Source: CADEED01 sp963839685
GTDB lineage: Bacteria; Pseudomonadota; Gammaproteobacteria; Steroidobacterales; Steroidobacteraceae
Length of the DNA: 64,000 nucleotides
NCBI GenBank assembly: GCA_963839685.1
Contig: CAWIVS010000008.1
Location: 186,001-250,000, forward strand
Reading direction: 5' to 3'
Of this stretch, positions 51,901 through 61,472 are shown one piece after another. How positions within the stretch are numbered: the stretch's first letter is position 1; each line of letters opens with the position of its first letter. The notes beneath the pieces are model-generated. The model saw nothing but the letters and a program-made list of their open reading frames with translations. It did no database searches and was not told the origin of the DNA. The position numbers and the translations under genes were made by a program.

Positions 51901-51984
51901 TCAGCGCCGGATGCGCTGCACCAGGTTCAGCGCCTCCGCAAGCACCTTCAAGGTCAGCGCGCGCTGCGCGTGCCACGTGTCGTA
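51901..51984 (-). pseudogene. C-terminal remnant of a truncated gene
   Basis: On the minus strand the frame reads WHAQRALTLKVLAEALNLV and ends QRIRR stop at 51901-51903. It looks like real high-GC coding sequence but has no start; upstream of 51984 the sequence changes to low-GC, non-coding DNA. It may be a gene cut off by the insertion of the cassette region. Parent family not recognised. Confidence 0.4.
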
Positions 51985-52117
51985 TAACTAGTTCGGAGTC
52001 GTTTGACTGCATTCACAGGCATGTGGTCTAGTAAAAACAATGACATGCCCGAGCCGTGAGAATGTTATATGGCGAAATTGACGTGTTTCGTTGCAGCTTT
52101 CGGCCGTCTAATTAAGA
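51985..52117 (+). promoter_or_regulatory. Low-GC left flank of cassette array, possible cassette promoter
   Basis: This stretch is clearly poorer in GC than its neighbours. TTGACT at 52003-52008 with TCTAGT 18 bases on (52027-52032) could be a weak promoter reading into the cassettes, like Pc of integrons. No integrase gene is found on either strand here. Confidence 0.25.
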
Positions 52118-52124
52118 GTTAGGC
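52118..52124 (+). other. Isolated integron core site (attI-like or attC remnant)
   Basis: GTTAGGC without the attC arms found at the other sites; the preceding bases (TCTAATTAAGA) do not match attC. It marks the left edge of the first cassette and could be the recombination point of a former attI. Confidence 0.5.
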
Positions 52125-52175
52125 TGTCACGGATCGAGGTTCTCCTCAGACTAGCCTGTCGATCAGCCGTCTGCC

Positions 52176-52487
52176 GTGCTTCTCATCGTCCTTATTCCAA
52201 TCGCTTGGTTTTGCACTTCGACTGGATGTGGCGTCTCGCCAATTACGAATAGGCCAAACCGCTCTCGCGTAATTGTCCCTGGGCATGGCGAACATTGGCG
52301 ATATTTGCTTTTGGCAATTACGTTGTTGTGTTCTCTCGAAGGGAGCGACGATTCTGTACTGCTTGGCCCGCCGTTGGCGAAGTGGCATTCGTCATCACCT
52401 AGCGTCTGGCGAGTCGAATACGCTTGGTCGGCTCGTAATGCCGGAGATGCCCCTAACAATTCGCTGGAGCGCACGCGTGAGGAATAA
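52176..52487 (+). CDS. Cassette 1: small protein with hydrophobic N-terminus
   Basis: GTG start, 103 residues. N-terminus MLLIVLIPIAWFCTSTGCG is a membrane or lipoprotein-like signal (weak lipobox STGC). The last ten residues, NNSLERTREE, are encoded by the attC itself, a common feature of cassette ORFs. No family recognised. Confidence 0.5.
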   Translation: MLLIVLIPIAWFCTSTGCGVSPITNRPNRSRVIVPGHGEHWRYLLLAITLLCSLEGSDDSVLLGPPLAKWHSSSPSVWRVEYAWSARNAGDAPNNSLERTREE

Positions 52488-52536
52488 AGTGCCAAGTTCA
52501 TACAACAGCGCGCGCGGCGTCAGCTCAACCGTAGGC
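52451..52536 (+). repeat. attC site 1
   Basis: 86 bases from CCCTAAC to CGTAGGC. The right core lacks one T relative to GTTAGGC, so this copy may recombine poorly or contain a sequence error. Confidence 0.85.
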
Positions 52537-52540
52537 GGCT

Positions 52541-52868
52541 ATGAGAGGTCAGCGCATTTTGCTAAGTGCCTTTGTTCTGCCCTTAGTCGGAGCAGCCTCT
52601 CTAGCACTTGCCGGAGACAAGATTTAGTGAGTGGGCGCCGCCGGACGGCTTTGTCCCGAACAAGGAAACCGCCATTCGCATCGCCGTGGCCGTGTGGGAG
52701 CCGATTTACGGTGTCGCTCAAATCGCGGCCCAGAAGCCATACCGCGCGCGGCTTGAGAAGGGCATTTGGGTTGTCGAAGGCACACTGCATTCTGAGCTTG
52801 GCGGGGTCGCAATTGCCGAGATTGCCAAGAGCGATGGCCGAGTGCTTCGGGTAAGTCATGGCAGGTAG
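52541..52868 (+). CDS. Cassette 2: NTF2-fold immunity-type protein, one frameshift
   Basis: ATG at 52541 begins a signal peptide (ILLSAFVLPLVGAASLALAG). The mature domain continues in another frame from about 52618: FSEWAPPDGFVPNKETAIRI, AVWEPIYG, and LGGVAIAEIAKSDGRVLRVS, the pattern of NTF2-fold immunity proteins (Imm-NTF2-2). Dropping one A in the AAGATTT run near 52619-52622 joins leader and domain as DKFSEWAPPD. Restored length about 108 residues. Such proteins neutralise polymorphic toxins, but no toxin gene is adjacent; an exported form would act in the periplasm. Confidence 0.7.
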
Positions 52869-52870
52869 CC

Positions 52871-52958
52871 GCCTAGCACTTCGCTGGAGCGGACGCGTGA
52901 GAGATAAAGTGCCAAGCTCATACCACGGCGGTCGCGCCGCTCAGCTCAACCGTTAGGC
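52871..52958 (+). repeat. attC site 2
   Basis: 88 bases from GCCTAGC to GTTAGGC, with the shared internal boxes GCTGGAGCG and CGCTCAGC. Confidence 0.9.
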
Positions 52959-52977
52959 GCAATCATGCCCAGCGGCA

Positions 52978-53401
52978 TTGCTAAGTTCGCTCGTCATAGT
53001 TGAAGTTGTCTTGTGCTTCGCGCTTCCGGGCTACTTCTTGTTCTGGGGCCTGATTACGCTGCCGGTTTTGTTTAAGGTTGCTACAAGCGGCGCAGGATGT
53101 TGCGGTAATTCATGTCCTGAGCACATTTGGGGGCTGCCTGGGAATCTGGGCAGTTATCAAAGCGCTTCGCTTCTATCTCGCTCGGCGCCCCACAGCAGCG
53201 CCGAATTGGACGATTATCGTGCTTTTCGGTCTCGCGGGTATCGTTTCAATCTGGGCTGAGATGACTGGTAAGTTCGCTGGGTTTGACCTCGATTGGTTCT
53301 CGGGATTTTCAATGATTGCGCCGACCGTTTGCGCGATTCACATCCTCTATTTAGCAATGCGCAAGCCGCACAGCGGGCCCGCTGAATTGACTGCCGCCTA
53401 A
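52978..53401 (+). CDS. Cassette 3: small multi-pass membrane protein, one frameshift
   Basis: The N-terminal frame from TTG 52978 gives two hydrophobic helices (VVLCFALPGYFLFWGLITL). After a shift near 53093 the frame VAVIHVLSTFGGCLGIWAVI continues with two or three more helices and ends at the TAA shared with the attC inverse core. Restored length about 141 residues, four or five helices. Start is uncertain: an ATG at 52965 is in a frame that closes early. No family recognised. Confidence 0.55.
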
Positions 53402-53485
53402 CAAATCGCTGGAGCGCACGCGTGGAAGATAAAGTGCCAAGCCCAAACCGCCAGCAGCGCGCGGCGCTCAGCTCAATCGTTAGGC
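53396..53485 (+). repeat. attC site 3
   Basis: 90 bases from GCCTAAC to GTTAGGC; the TAA in the inverse core is the stop codon of cassette 3. Confidence 0.93.
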
Positions 53486-53492
53486 GGACCAG

Positions 53493-54002
53493 ATGCGCGA
53501 TCAACTTCGCACGTTGGCAACTGTAGGGATCGCGCTCGTCGGCGGTAGCTGCGTGCCGCACTTCTTCGAAGGGCATGTCGCGGTTCTTTTACCGTCGCCG
53601 GCTATCTCCGTCAGTGAAGAGAGTAGCGATTGGGGTGACTGTTACCGGCGATTTAGCAGCGTTCCGACCGTGTACCGAATAGAGCGGCCTGCCTACGCGC
53701 TAATCTTGGTTCACGGGCAACGTTATTGGGCAGAGTTCTTTCTTGTCGCGCGCAATCGTTCTGGGCAAGAGCTCGGAGTAAACGGTCCATTTGTTTCTCC
53801 CGTCCGGTATAGATCGGGGGGTGACATGCGACGCTTGAGCGAAAGTCGCGGCGTTTTGCCAAGCCACGAGACCTCTATTCTTGACGCATCGAAAAGTCCA
53901 TTGGTGATCACAATTACTGACGGTTCTGGCAGGACACTTGGATCGGAGACAGTCTCATTTCGGGTTGAATCAGTTGCATGTTCTGAAACTGATTCCATAT
54001 AG
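53493..54002 (+). CDS. Cassette 4: exported protein of unknown function
   Basis: ATG eight bases after the core site, 169 residues. A hydrophobic leader ends GIALVGGSC, possibly a lipoprotein. The mature part is beta-rich (YALILVHGQRYWAEFFLVAR and PLVITITDGSGRTLGSETVS). Two further cysteines may pair. No family recognised. Codon use is less GC-biased than in flanking chromosomal genes. Confidence 0.65.
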   Translation: MRDQLRTLATVGIALVGGSCVPHFFEGHVAVLLPSPAISVSEESSDWGDCYRRFSSVPTVYRIERPAYALILVHGQRYWAEFFLVARNRSGQELGVNGPFVSPVRYRSGGDMRRLSESRGVLPSHETSILDASKSPLVITITDGSGRTLGSETVSFRVESVACSETDSI

Positions 54003-54013
54003 CTCGCGAGCTC

Positions 54014-54101
54014 GCCTAACAAATCGCTGGAGCGCACGCGTGAGAGATAAAGTGCCAAGCTCATACGACGGCGCGCGCGGCGCTCAGCTCAACCGTTAGG
54101 C
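54014..54101 (+). repeat. attC site 4
   Basis: 88 bases from GCCTAAC to GTTAGGC; the best-preserved copy. The left arm GCTGGAGCG pairs with CGCTCAGC leaving one unpaired G, the extrahelical base that orients recombination of the folded strand. Confidence 0.95.
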
Positions 54102-54119
54102 GACATAGGAGTCCACAAC

Positions 54120-54497
54120 GTGCAACTTGCACCTCTCATCTGCGTTCAAGATGTCCAGGCCAGCAGCACCTGGTATCAGCGGCTGCTTGGCTGCACCAGT
54201 GGGCATGGGGGCGATGAATACGAACGGCTTGTTGCGGCAGGACAGCTCGTTCTGCAGTTGCATCGTTGGGATGTAGAACACGAACATGGTCCGCTGGGAG
54301 ATCCAACTCTTCGTCCATACGGCAACGGCGTCCTGTTGTGGTTTGAATTAGACGATTTCGACGCTGCCGTAGGTCGTGCATTGGACTTGAAGGTTGAGAC
54401 CATGAAGGAGCGCCACTTGAGCGAAAACGGCAACTGGGAATACTGGCTGCGCGACCCAGACGGATATACCGTTGTACTCACTAGCCCACTTCCTTAG
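54120..54497 (+). CDS. Cassette 5: VOC/glyoxalase-fold protein
   Basis: GTG start, 125 residues. Single-domain VOC fold with LICVQDVQASSTWYQRLLG at the start and ENGNWEYWLRDPDGYTVVLT at the end, containing the last metal or ligand position. This is the bleomycin-resistance/dioxygenase superfamily, frequent in integron cassettes. Substrate or bound drug unknown. Confidence 0.85.
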   Translation: MQLAPLICVQDVQASSTWYQRLLGCTSGHGGDEYERLVAAGQLVLQLHRWDVEHEHGPLGDPTLRPYGNGVLLWFELDDFDAAVGRALDLKVETMKERHLSENGNWEYWLRDPDGYTVVLTSPLP

Positions 54498-54516
54498 TCG
54501 GTTGCCGCGATGTCAC

Positions 54517-54555
54517 TTCACAAATCACTCGAGCGCACCCGTGGGGGAAAAGCCG
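54517..54555 (+). repeat. Degenerate attC remnant 5
   Basis: CACAAATCACTCGAGCGCACCCGTG matches the left arm of the other attC sites with substitutions; the inverse core is altered and the right half is missing. Confidence 0.55.
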
Positions 54556-54986
54556 AAGATTGTTGGATCAGGTTGTAGAGGGCTCGCCGACGTAGGCCGG
54601 CCACGGCGCTAAACGCGGTCGGCTCATTGCGCGGCAGGCCGTACCAATGGGTAGGTTTACGATGTCCTGCCGGCGGAGATTGTCGTTCTTCGGCGTAGGC
54701 GACTACCTTCCGAGAGCGCACACTTTCGCTGAACATTCCTCTTGACCTGAGGTCTGAATGGCCCTCCCGGCGCACCGAAACGAGCCGATGATGTCCAGGC
54801 CTTCGCGAAGACTGCGATCCTGTCGTGGCTTGCCTGACCCTGCTTCGATCCAGCTCACTGCGCGTCAGAGATCGCGCTTGTAAAGGTAGTTTCACCGCTG
54901 TAGACACCGATGTCATCGAGTTCACTTCGGATCCAGCACGAATCCCTGTTCTTGGCGTCCGGAGGCACTCTCGTGGCTTGGACGCC
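54556..54986. other. Cassette-region segment without supported gene
   Basis: About 430 bases between two damaged attC sites. No forward ORF with a start and coding character is seen; the open frame on the minus strand (54518-54925) is arginine/serine-rich without family features. It probably holds a decayed cassette. Confidence 0.5.
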
Positions 54987-55057
54987 GCCTAACAAATCGC
55001 CGGCGCGCACGGGTGAGAGATAACGTGCCAAGTCCATGCAGCAGTGCGCGGCGGCGT
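54987..55057 (+). repeat. Half attC site 6 (right core missing)
   Basis: GCCTAACAAATCGCCGGCGC and the centre AACGTGCCAAG are clear, but the sequence diverges after GCGGCG and no GTTAGGC follows. The ribosome binding site of the next gene begins within the lost half. Confidence 0.75.
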
Positions 55058-55071
55058 CCAGGAGATGCAAC

Positions 55072-55257
55072 ATGAAGCCATTCAGCCTCATAGCAGCTGT
55101 CGTATTCGCGCTCGTCGCGCTGTTGCAATTGGTGCGCTTCGTATTGGCGTGGCCAGTCGTCATTAACGGCATCAACATTCCTCAATGGGCAAGCGTGATC
55201 GCATTCCTGGTGGCGACGGGACTAGCGGTCATGGTTTGGCGGGAAGCGCGCCAATGA
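55072..55257 (+). CDS. Cassette-region small membrane protein
   Basis: 61 residues from ATG 55072, preceded by AGGAG. Two membrane helices (FSLIAAVVFALVALLQLVRF and ASVIAFLVATGLAVMVW) separated by a short loop, ending REARQ. This small family is common in proteobacteria and in cassettes; function unknown. Confidence 0.75.
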   Translation: MKPFSLIAAVVFALVALLQLVRFVLAWPVVINGINIPQWASVIAFLVATGLAVMVWREARQ

Positions 55258-55264
55258 ATGCACG

Positions 55265-55303
55265 GCCTGACACCTGTATACGTGACACGCGGTGACGCCT
55301 GAC
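55265..55303 (+). other. Two inverse-core-like heptamers
   Basis: GCCTGAC occurs at 55265-55271 and 55297-55303, the same heptamer that forms the inverse core of attC 7 at 56106. They may be scars of lost attC sites between two cassettes. Confidence 0.35.
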
Positions 55304-55304
55304 C

Positions 55305-55775
55305 ATGCAGACGATCTACGAAGCCGCGGGTGGTGACGAAGGGCTGCTAAGACTGGCAAGCGCGTGGCACGCCCTCGTGTTGAAGGACGAAGTGGTTAGC
55401 CATGCGTTTAGCCACGGTTTCCACCCGCAGCACTGCGAGCGCCTTGCCGCGTACTGGGCGGAAGCTCTCGGTGGGCCAACGACCTACTCGGCCCGGTATG
55501 GTGATGAGACCTCTGTCGTCCGGATTCACAGCGGCAACGGGCCGCACGAGGAGATGGATCAGCGGGGGATCGCCTGTTTCGATCAGGCGCTGAAAGATGC
55601 CGGTCTCGCGAGCGATGAGCGTCTCCGACGCGTGCTGCACGATTACTTCGCTTGGGCCACGACTACCACGATGGGTCGTTACCCCAACTCGGCGGAGGAC
55701 GTACCGAATGGCTTGCACATCCCGAAGTGGTCTTGGCAAGGACTCGTCAGTGGGGGAAGACCCAGCGCGAAGTGA
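55305..55775 (+). CDS. Truncated-hemoglobin-like globin
   Basis: 156 residues. The N-terminal IYEAAGGDEGLLRLASAWH and the HERLAAYW-like segment (HCERLAAYWAEALGGP) follow the 2-on-2 globin pattern; VVRIHSGNGPHEEMDQR would hold the heme-proximal histidine. It may bind O2 or NO. The ATG sits two bases after an inverse-core-like heptamer, as expected of a cassette gene. Confidence 0.8.
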   Translation: MQTIYEAAGGDEGLLRLASAWHALVLKDEVVSHAFSHGFHPQHCERLAAYWAEALGGPTTYSARYGDETSVVRIHSGNGPHEEMDQRGIACFDQALKDAGLASDERLRRVLHDYFAWATTTTMGRYPNSAEDVPNGLHIPKWSWQGLVSGGRPSAK

Positions 55776-55785
55776 GGCTTACGTA

Positions 55786-56142
<357 letters not shown>

Positions 56143-56231
56143 AGTGCCAGGCCCAAGCAGCCGTAGCCGCGGCGCTCAGCTCAACCGTTAGACTTCTCAG
56201 AATCCTGGGTGATTCGCTTCGGAGGCATTCC

Positions 56232-56816
56232 ATGGCAACCCCGATCATCAAGACCGCTGCAGCATCCGATGAAGCGCAAGCCATTGCTGTCGTGGTGCTG
56301 GCGTTTAGCTCGGACCCTGCGGCGCGTTGGACTTGGCCTGACCCGCAGCAGTACCTCCTGCATTTCCCCAACTTCGTCAAGGCGTTTGGCGGCAAGGCGT
56401 TTGCCCACGGGAGTGCTTATTACATTGACGGCTACGCAGGTGCGGCGCTGTGGCTGCCGCCCGAGGTTCACCCAGACGAAGATTCGATGATGGCTCTGCT
56501 GAATCGCACCGGGTCCGCGCTGGTGCAAAAGGACGGCTCGGCGCTCTTCGAACAGATGGGGCGCTACCACCCGAAGGAGCCACATTGGTTCTTGCCGTTC
56601 ATTGGGATCGATCCGCTCCAGCAGGGCAAAGGGTACGGCTCGGCGTTGATGCAACACGCTCTTGCCCCGTGCGATCGCGACCACACGCTGGCCTATCTGG
56701 AGTCCTCCAACCCAAAGAACGTTCCACTCTATGAACGGCACGGGTTTGAGTTGCTGGGCACCATCCAGGTGGGAACGTCGCCGCCTATCTTTCCGATGCT
56801 CCGCAAACCGCGATGA
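56232..56816 (+). CDS. Last cassette: GNAT family N-acetyltransferase
   Basis: 194 residues. Motif A GIDPLQQGKGYGSALM with the QGKGYG loop, and VPLYERHGFELLG near the C-terminus. The N-terminal part (FSSDPAARWTWPDPQQYL) matches the group of GNATs often carried by cassettes. Possible antibiotic or small-molecule acetylation; substrate unknown. Confidence 0.88.
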   Translation: MATPIIKTAAASDEAQAIAVVVLAFSSDPAARWTWPDPQQYLLHFPNFVKAFGGKAFAHGSAYYIDGYAGAALWLPPEVHPDEDSMMALLNRTGSALVQKDGSALFEQMGRYHPKEPHWFLPFIGIDPLQQGKGYGSALMQHALAPCDRDHTLAYLESSNPKNVPLYERHGFELLGTIQVGTSPPIFPMLRKPR

Positions 56817-56851
56817 CTGATGCGTTGTATGACCGAATCGGCACGCGATGC

Positions 56852-56858
56852 GCCTGAC
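56852..56858 (+). other. Inverse-core-like heptamer at right edge of the array
   Basis: GCCTGAC followed by AAC, then immediately chromosomal sequence with the efflux OMP stop codon at 56867. It is probably the truncated attC of the last cassette. Confidence 0.45.
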
Positions 56859-56866
56859 AACGGTTG

Positions 56867-58287
56867 CTATTCTTTCCAGCCGCCGCCGAGGGCTTGATAC
56901 AGCTGCACCAGGTTCGCGGCACCCGCCAGCCGCGTCACGATCAACGCCCGCTGCGCGTCGTACATGTCGCGTTGCGCGATCAATGACCCCAGGTAGCTGT
57001 CGACGCCACCGCGGTAACGCATGTCGGCAAGTCGGTAGCTCGATTCAGCGGCGCGCGTCAGCGCCTCCTGCGCACGCAATTGGTCCTCGAGCGTGGAGCG
57101 CGCGATCAGCGCATCGGCCACTTCGCGGAACGCCACCTGGATGGCCAGCTCGTAGCGCGCGACTTCGATGCGCTTGCGCACGTTGGCAAGATCGAGCCCG
57201 GCCTTGTTGGCGCCGCCCGCGAAGATGGGCAGACGAACCTGCGGCACGAAATTCCAGGCGGCGTGTCCGGCCTGGAACAGCGTCGACAGATCGTCGCTGG
57301 CATTGCCGTAGAAACCGGTGAGCTCGATGCTCGGGAAAAACGCGGCGCGCGCCGCGCCAATGTTGGCGTTCTCGGCCTTGAGCGCATGCTCGGCCGCGCG
57401 CACGTCCGGGCGCCTCACCAGCAATTCCGCCGGCAGCCCCGCGGGAAGTTCCTTGCCAAACGTCTGCGCTTCCATGTCGCGCGCCGCCTGGCCGGTTTCG
57501 GGCGGCAGGGGCTCGCCGATGAGCAAGCGCGAGTGCGTTGCGGTCGAAGGTCACGCGTCGCGTCTGCTGCGCGATGTCGACTTCGGCTTCGCGCCACAAC
57601 GATTCCGAGCGGTGCAGTTCGATTTCGCCGGACACGCCCTGGTCGAAGCGCAGCTTGGTCAGGTCGTAGGACTTGCGCTGGCTGTCGCGCGTGTCGTAGG
57701 CCAGTTGCAGCAGGTCGCGATCGGCGATCAAAGTCAGCCAGGCGTTGGCGACCTCGGAGACCAGCAACAGCTGCGCGGCGGTGCGATTTTCCTCGACGGC
57801 GAAGTAGTCCTCGAGGGCGGCATTGCGCAGGCTGCGCACCCGGCCGAACAGATCGAGCTCGAATTGCGACGTCGAGAACCCGGCGGAATACGCGCGCGTG
57901 AGGTCGCTCTCGCCGCTCAGTGTCAACGAGCCGGGCGTGCGCTGGACTGTTGGCCGTACCGCCAGCTTCGATGGTTGGCACGAGATCGGCGCGCTGGATG
58001 CGGTACTGTGCACGCGCCGCCTCCACGTTGAGCGTGGCGATGCGCAGGTCGCGATTGTTCACCAATGCCCGCGCAATCAGGTCCTGCAGCTCCGGATCCG
58101 GGAAGAATTCCTTCCAGCCTGTTTCTGCAGCTGGACTGTCCGCCGGCGTCGCCGTGGCAGTGGCCTGCGCATCCTCATAAGCCGCCGGCACCGGCGCGGC
58201 GGGCTGCTCGTACTTCGGCGCCATGGTGCAGGCCGCCAACGTGGCGACAATGCCGGCCGCCAGCGCCATCAAGGCGAAAGGCTTCAA
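56867..58287 (-). CDS. OprM/NodT-family outer-membrane efflux lipoprotein, two frameshifts
   Basis: Restored length about 473 residues. Lipoprotein leader ends LAAC at residue 20. Two OEP repeats: ARALVNNRDLRIATLNVEAA and RPDVRAAEHALKAENANIGA, each followed by a long coiled-coil hairpin. Frame changes near 57960 and 57525. It forms the trimeric exit duct of the tripartite pump. The gene starts nine bases after the RND stop. Confidence 0.9.
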
Positions 58288-58296
58288 GTGCTAGGC

Positions 58297-61200
58297 TCAT
58301 GTCGTGCTCGCGTACGGCACGTCGGCCGGGGTCTCGTCGACCTTCATCGTGACGGGCTTCACGTGGAAGCGACGCAGCACGACGACGAAGAACACGGGCA
58401 CGAAGAACACCGCCAGGAAGGTCGAGAACAACATGCCGCCGATGACGCCGGTGCCCACGGCGTGCTGCGCGCCTGAGCCCGCGCCACTGGCCAATGCCAG
58501 CGGCATCACGCCAGACATGAAGGCCAGCGAGGTCATGAGAATGGGCCGCAGGCGTTGTTTGGCGGCGTGCACCACGGTTTCGACCAGGTCGGCGCCGTGG
58601 TCGAAACCTTCCTTGGCGAATTCCACGATGAGAATGGCGTTCTTGGCGGCAAGGCCGATGGTCACGAGCAGGCCGACCTGGAAATAGGCGTCATTGGTGA
58701 GCCCGCGCCCGAGGGTGGCGATCACCGCGCCGATGACGCCCAGCGGCACCACCAACAGTACTGTCACGGGGATCGACCAGCTTTCGTACAGCGCCGCCAG
58801 GCACAGGAACACGATGGCCAGCGACAGCGCATAAAGCAGCGGCGCCTGCGAGCCGGACTTTTTCTCTTCGAACGACAGGCCGTTCCATTCGAGGCCGATG
58901 CCGGCCGGTAGTTTGGCGACGATTTCTTCCATGGCGGCCATGGCTTCGCCGGAACTGTGCCCCGGCGCCGGCGCACCCTGGATCTGGTAGGCCGGCACGC
59001 CGTTGAAGCGCGTGAGTTTCTGTGGCCCGTAGGTCCACTCGCCGTGGCCGATCGCCGAGAACGGCACCATGCCGCCCTGCGCATTGCGCACGTACCAGCG
59101 ATTGAGGTCCTCGGGCTGCATGCGCGAGCCCGAGTCGCCCTGCACGTACACGCGCTTGACGCGGCCGCGATCGATGAAGTCGTTCACGTAAGTCGACGCC
59201 CAGCCGGTCTGCAGCGTCTGGTTGATGTCGGCGATGGAGACCCCGAGTGCGCTGGCCTTCTCGCGATCGATGTCGAGCTTGAACTGCGGCGCGTCTTCGA
59301 CGCCGTTGGGACGCACGCCGGTGAGCCGTGGATCCTTGGCGGCCTCACCCAACATCTGGTTGCGCGCGGCCAGGAACGCCTCGCGCGACAGGCCGCCGCG
59401 ATTCTGCAGCATCATGTCGAAGCCGGCGGTGTTGCCGAGCTCCAGCACCGCGGGCGGCGGGACAGCAATAATGTTGGCCTCCTTGATGCTGGAGAAATAC
59501 TTGTTGGCCCGCGCCAGCAACGCCGGCATCTGCTGCGACGCCTTGGTGCGATCGTCCCAGTCGTGCAGCTTGATGAACAACAGGCCCGAGTTCTGGCCGG
59601 TGCCGGCGAAGTTGAAGCCGTTCACCGTGAGCACACCTTCGACGGTGTCCTTCTCATGCTCAGCCAAGTACTGCTGCGCCTGGTCGAGCGCCGCCCAGGT
59701 GCGTTCCTTGGAGGCACCAGGCGGTGTCTGTACCTGGCCGTACATGAAACCCGTGTCTTCATTGGGCAGGAATGACGAGGGAATACGCGTGAACAGCAGA
59801 CCCATCGCAACCACTATGCCCTAGGTACACCAGCATCGAGCGGCCGGTGCGTCCCAGCATGGCATCGAGACCGGAGGCGTGTCTCGCACGGCCGCGGTCG
59901 AACCACTTGTTGAACCACTTGAAGAACCCGGTGTGCTCCACGTGGCCCGACGGCGGCAGCGGCTTGAGGATGGTGGCGCACAGCGCCGGCGTCAGGATCA
60001 GCGCCACCAGCACCGACAGGCCCATCGCCGACACCAGCGTGATGGAGAATTGCCGGTAGATCACGCCGATGGAGCCACCGAAGAAGGCCATGGGCACGAA
60101 CACCGCGGCCAACACCAGCGCGATGGCCACCAGCGCGCCGGTGATCTGGTCCATGGATTTGCGCGTGGCTTCACGCGGTCCCAGGCCCTCCTCGGACATC
60201 ACGCGCTCGACGTTCTCCACCACCACGATGGCGTCGTCCACCAGCAAGCCGATGGATAGCGCCATGCCGAACATGGTCAGGGTATTGATCGAGAAGCCGA
60301 AGGCCGCGAGGATGCCGAAGGTTCCCAACAACACCACGGGCACGGCGATGGTCGGAATGAGCGTCGCCCGCGCGTTCTGCAGGAACAGGTACATGACCAG
60401 GAACACCAGCACCACGGCCTCGAACAGCGTCTTGACCACTTCCTTGATCGACGTGCGCACGAAGGGCGTGGTGTCGAGTGGATAGACCACCTCGAAGCCG
60501 CGCGGGAAGAACGGCGCGAGGCCGATCGAGGGTCTCGTGGATGCCCTTGACGGTCTCGAGCGCGTTCTGGCCCGCCGCCAGGCGGATCGCGACGCCGGCC
60601 GCGGGTTTGCCGTTGTACTTGGTGTCGCGGATGTAGCTTTCGGAATTGAGCGCGACGCGCGCCACGTCGCCGATGCGCACCTGCGAACCGTCGGGATTGA
60701 CGCGCAGCAGGATGTTGCGGAACTGTTCGGGCGTGGACAGGCGCGTCGGGCCGATGATGCTGGCGTTGATGGCCTGCCCGGGCGCGGCCGGCAGGCCGCC
60801 GATCGCGCCCACCGACACCTGCACGTTCTGCGCACGGATGGCCGCGACCACGTCGCCGGTGGTCAACCCGTAGTTGTTGAGCCGGGACGGATCCACCCAG
60901 ATGCGCATGGCGTACTGCGAGCCGAAGATGGTCACGTCGCCCACGCCCTTGGTGCGATTGAGCGGATCCAGCAGGTTGGTGGCAACGTAGTCGGTGAGAT
61001 CCTCGTTGCTCATGCTGTTGTCGGTGGAGATGAAGCCCAGCACGATGAGGAAGTTGCGCGCCGGTTTGTTCACGCGCACGCCGGCCTGCTGGACTTCCTG
61101 CGGCAGGTTCGGCATGGCGAGCTGCAGCTTGTTCTGCACCTGCACCTGCGCGACATCCGGATCGGTACCGATCGAGAACGTCAGCGTGATGGTCGCGGTG

Positions 61201-61460
61201 CCGTCGGCCTGCGCGTCGGCAGTCATGTAGTCGAGATTGTCGATGCCGTTGAGCTGCTGCTCGATGACCTGCACCACCGTGTCCTGCAGCGTCTGCGCCG
61301 AGGAACCCGGGTAGTTGACGTTGATGCCGATGGTGGGCGGCGCAATCGCGGGAAACTGCCGGATAGGCAGGGTGAAGACCGCGAGGGTGCCCGCGATCAT
61401 GATGATGATGGCGATCACCCACGCGAAGATCGGCCGGTCGATGAAGAAGCGCGAAAGCAT
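58297..61460 (-). CDS. HAE1-type RND efflux transporter, two frameshifts
   Basis: Restored length about 1054 residues with 12 membrane helices. RND signatures: FFIDRPIFAWVIAIIIM at the N-terminus, GLLVDDAIVVVENVERVM (TM4 proton-relay aspartates) and FGFAG-free but typical ATLGRGLTNDAYFQVGLLVT before the last helices. Frame changes near 60530 and 59820. It exports lipophilic drugs or detergents using the proton gradient. It is encoded between the fusion protein and the outer-membrane duct, in one operon under the MarR gene. Confidence 0.93.
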
Positions 61461-61472
61461 GCGAGCCCCGGT

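Noticed and set aside
54518..54925. Possible minus-strand gene in the cassette region
   Set aside because: Its ends are the reverse complement of attC arms and the interior has no family or codon support.
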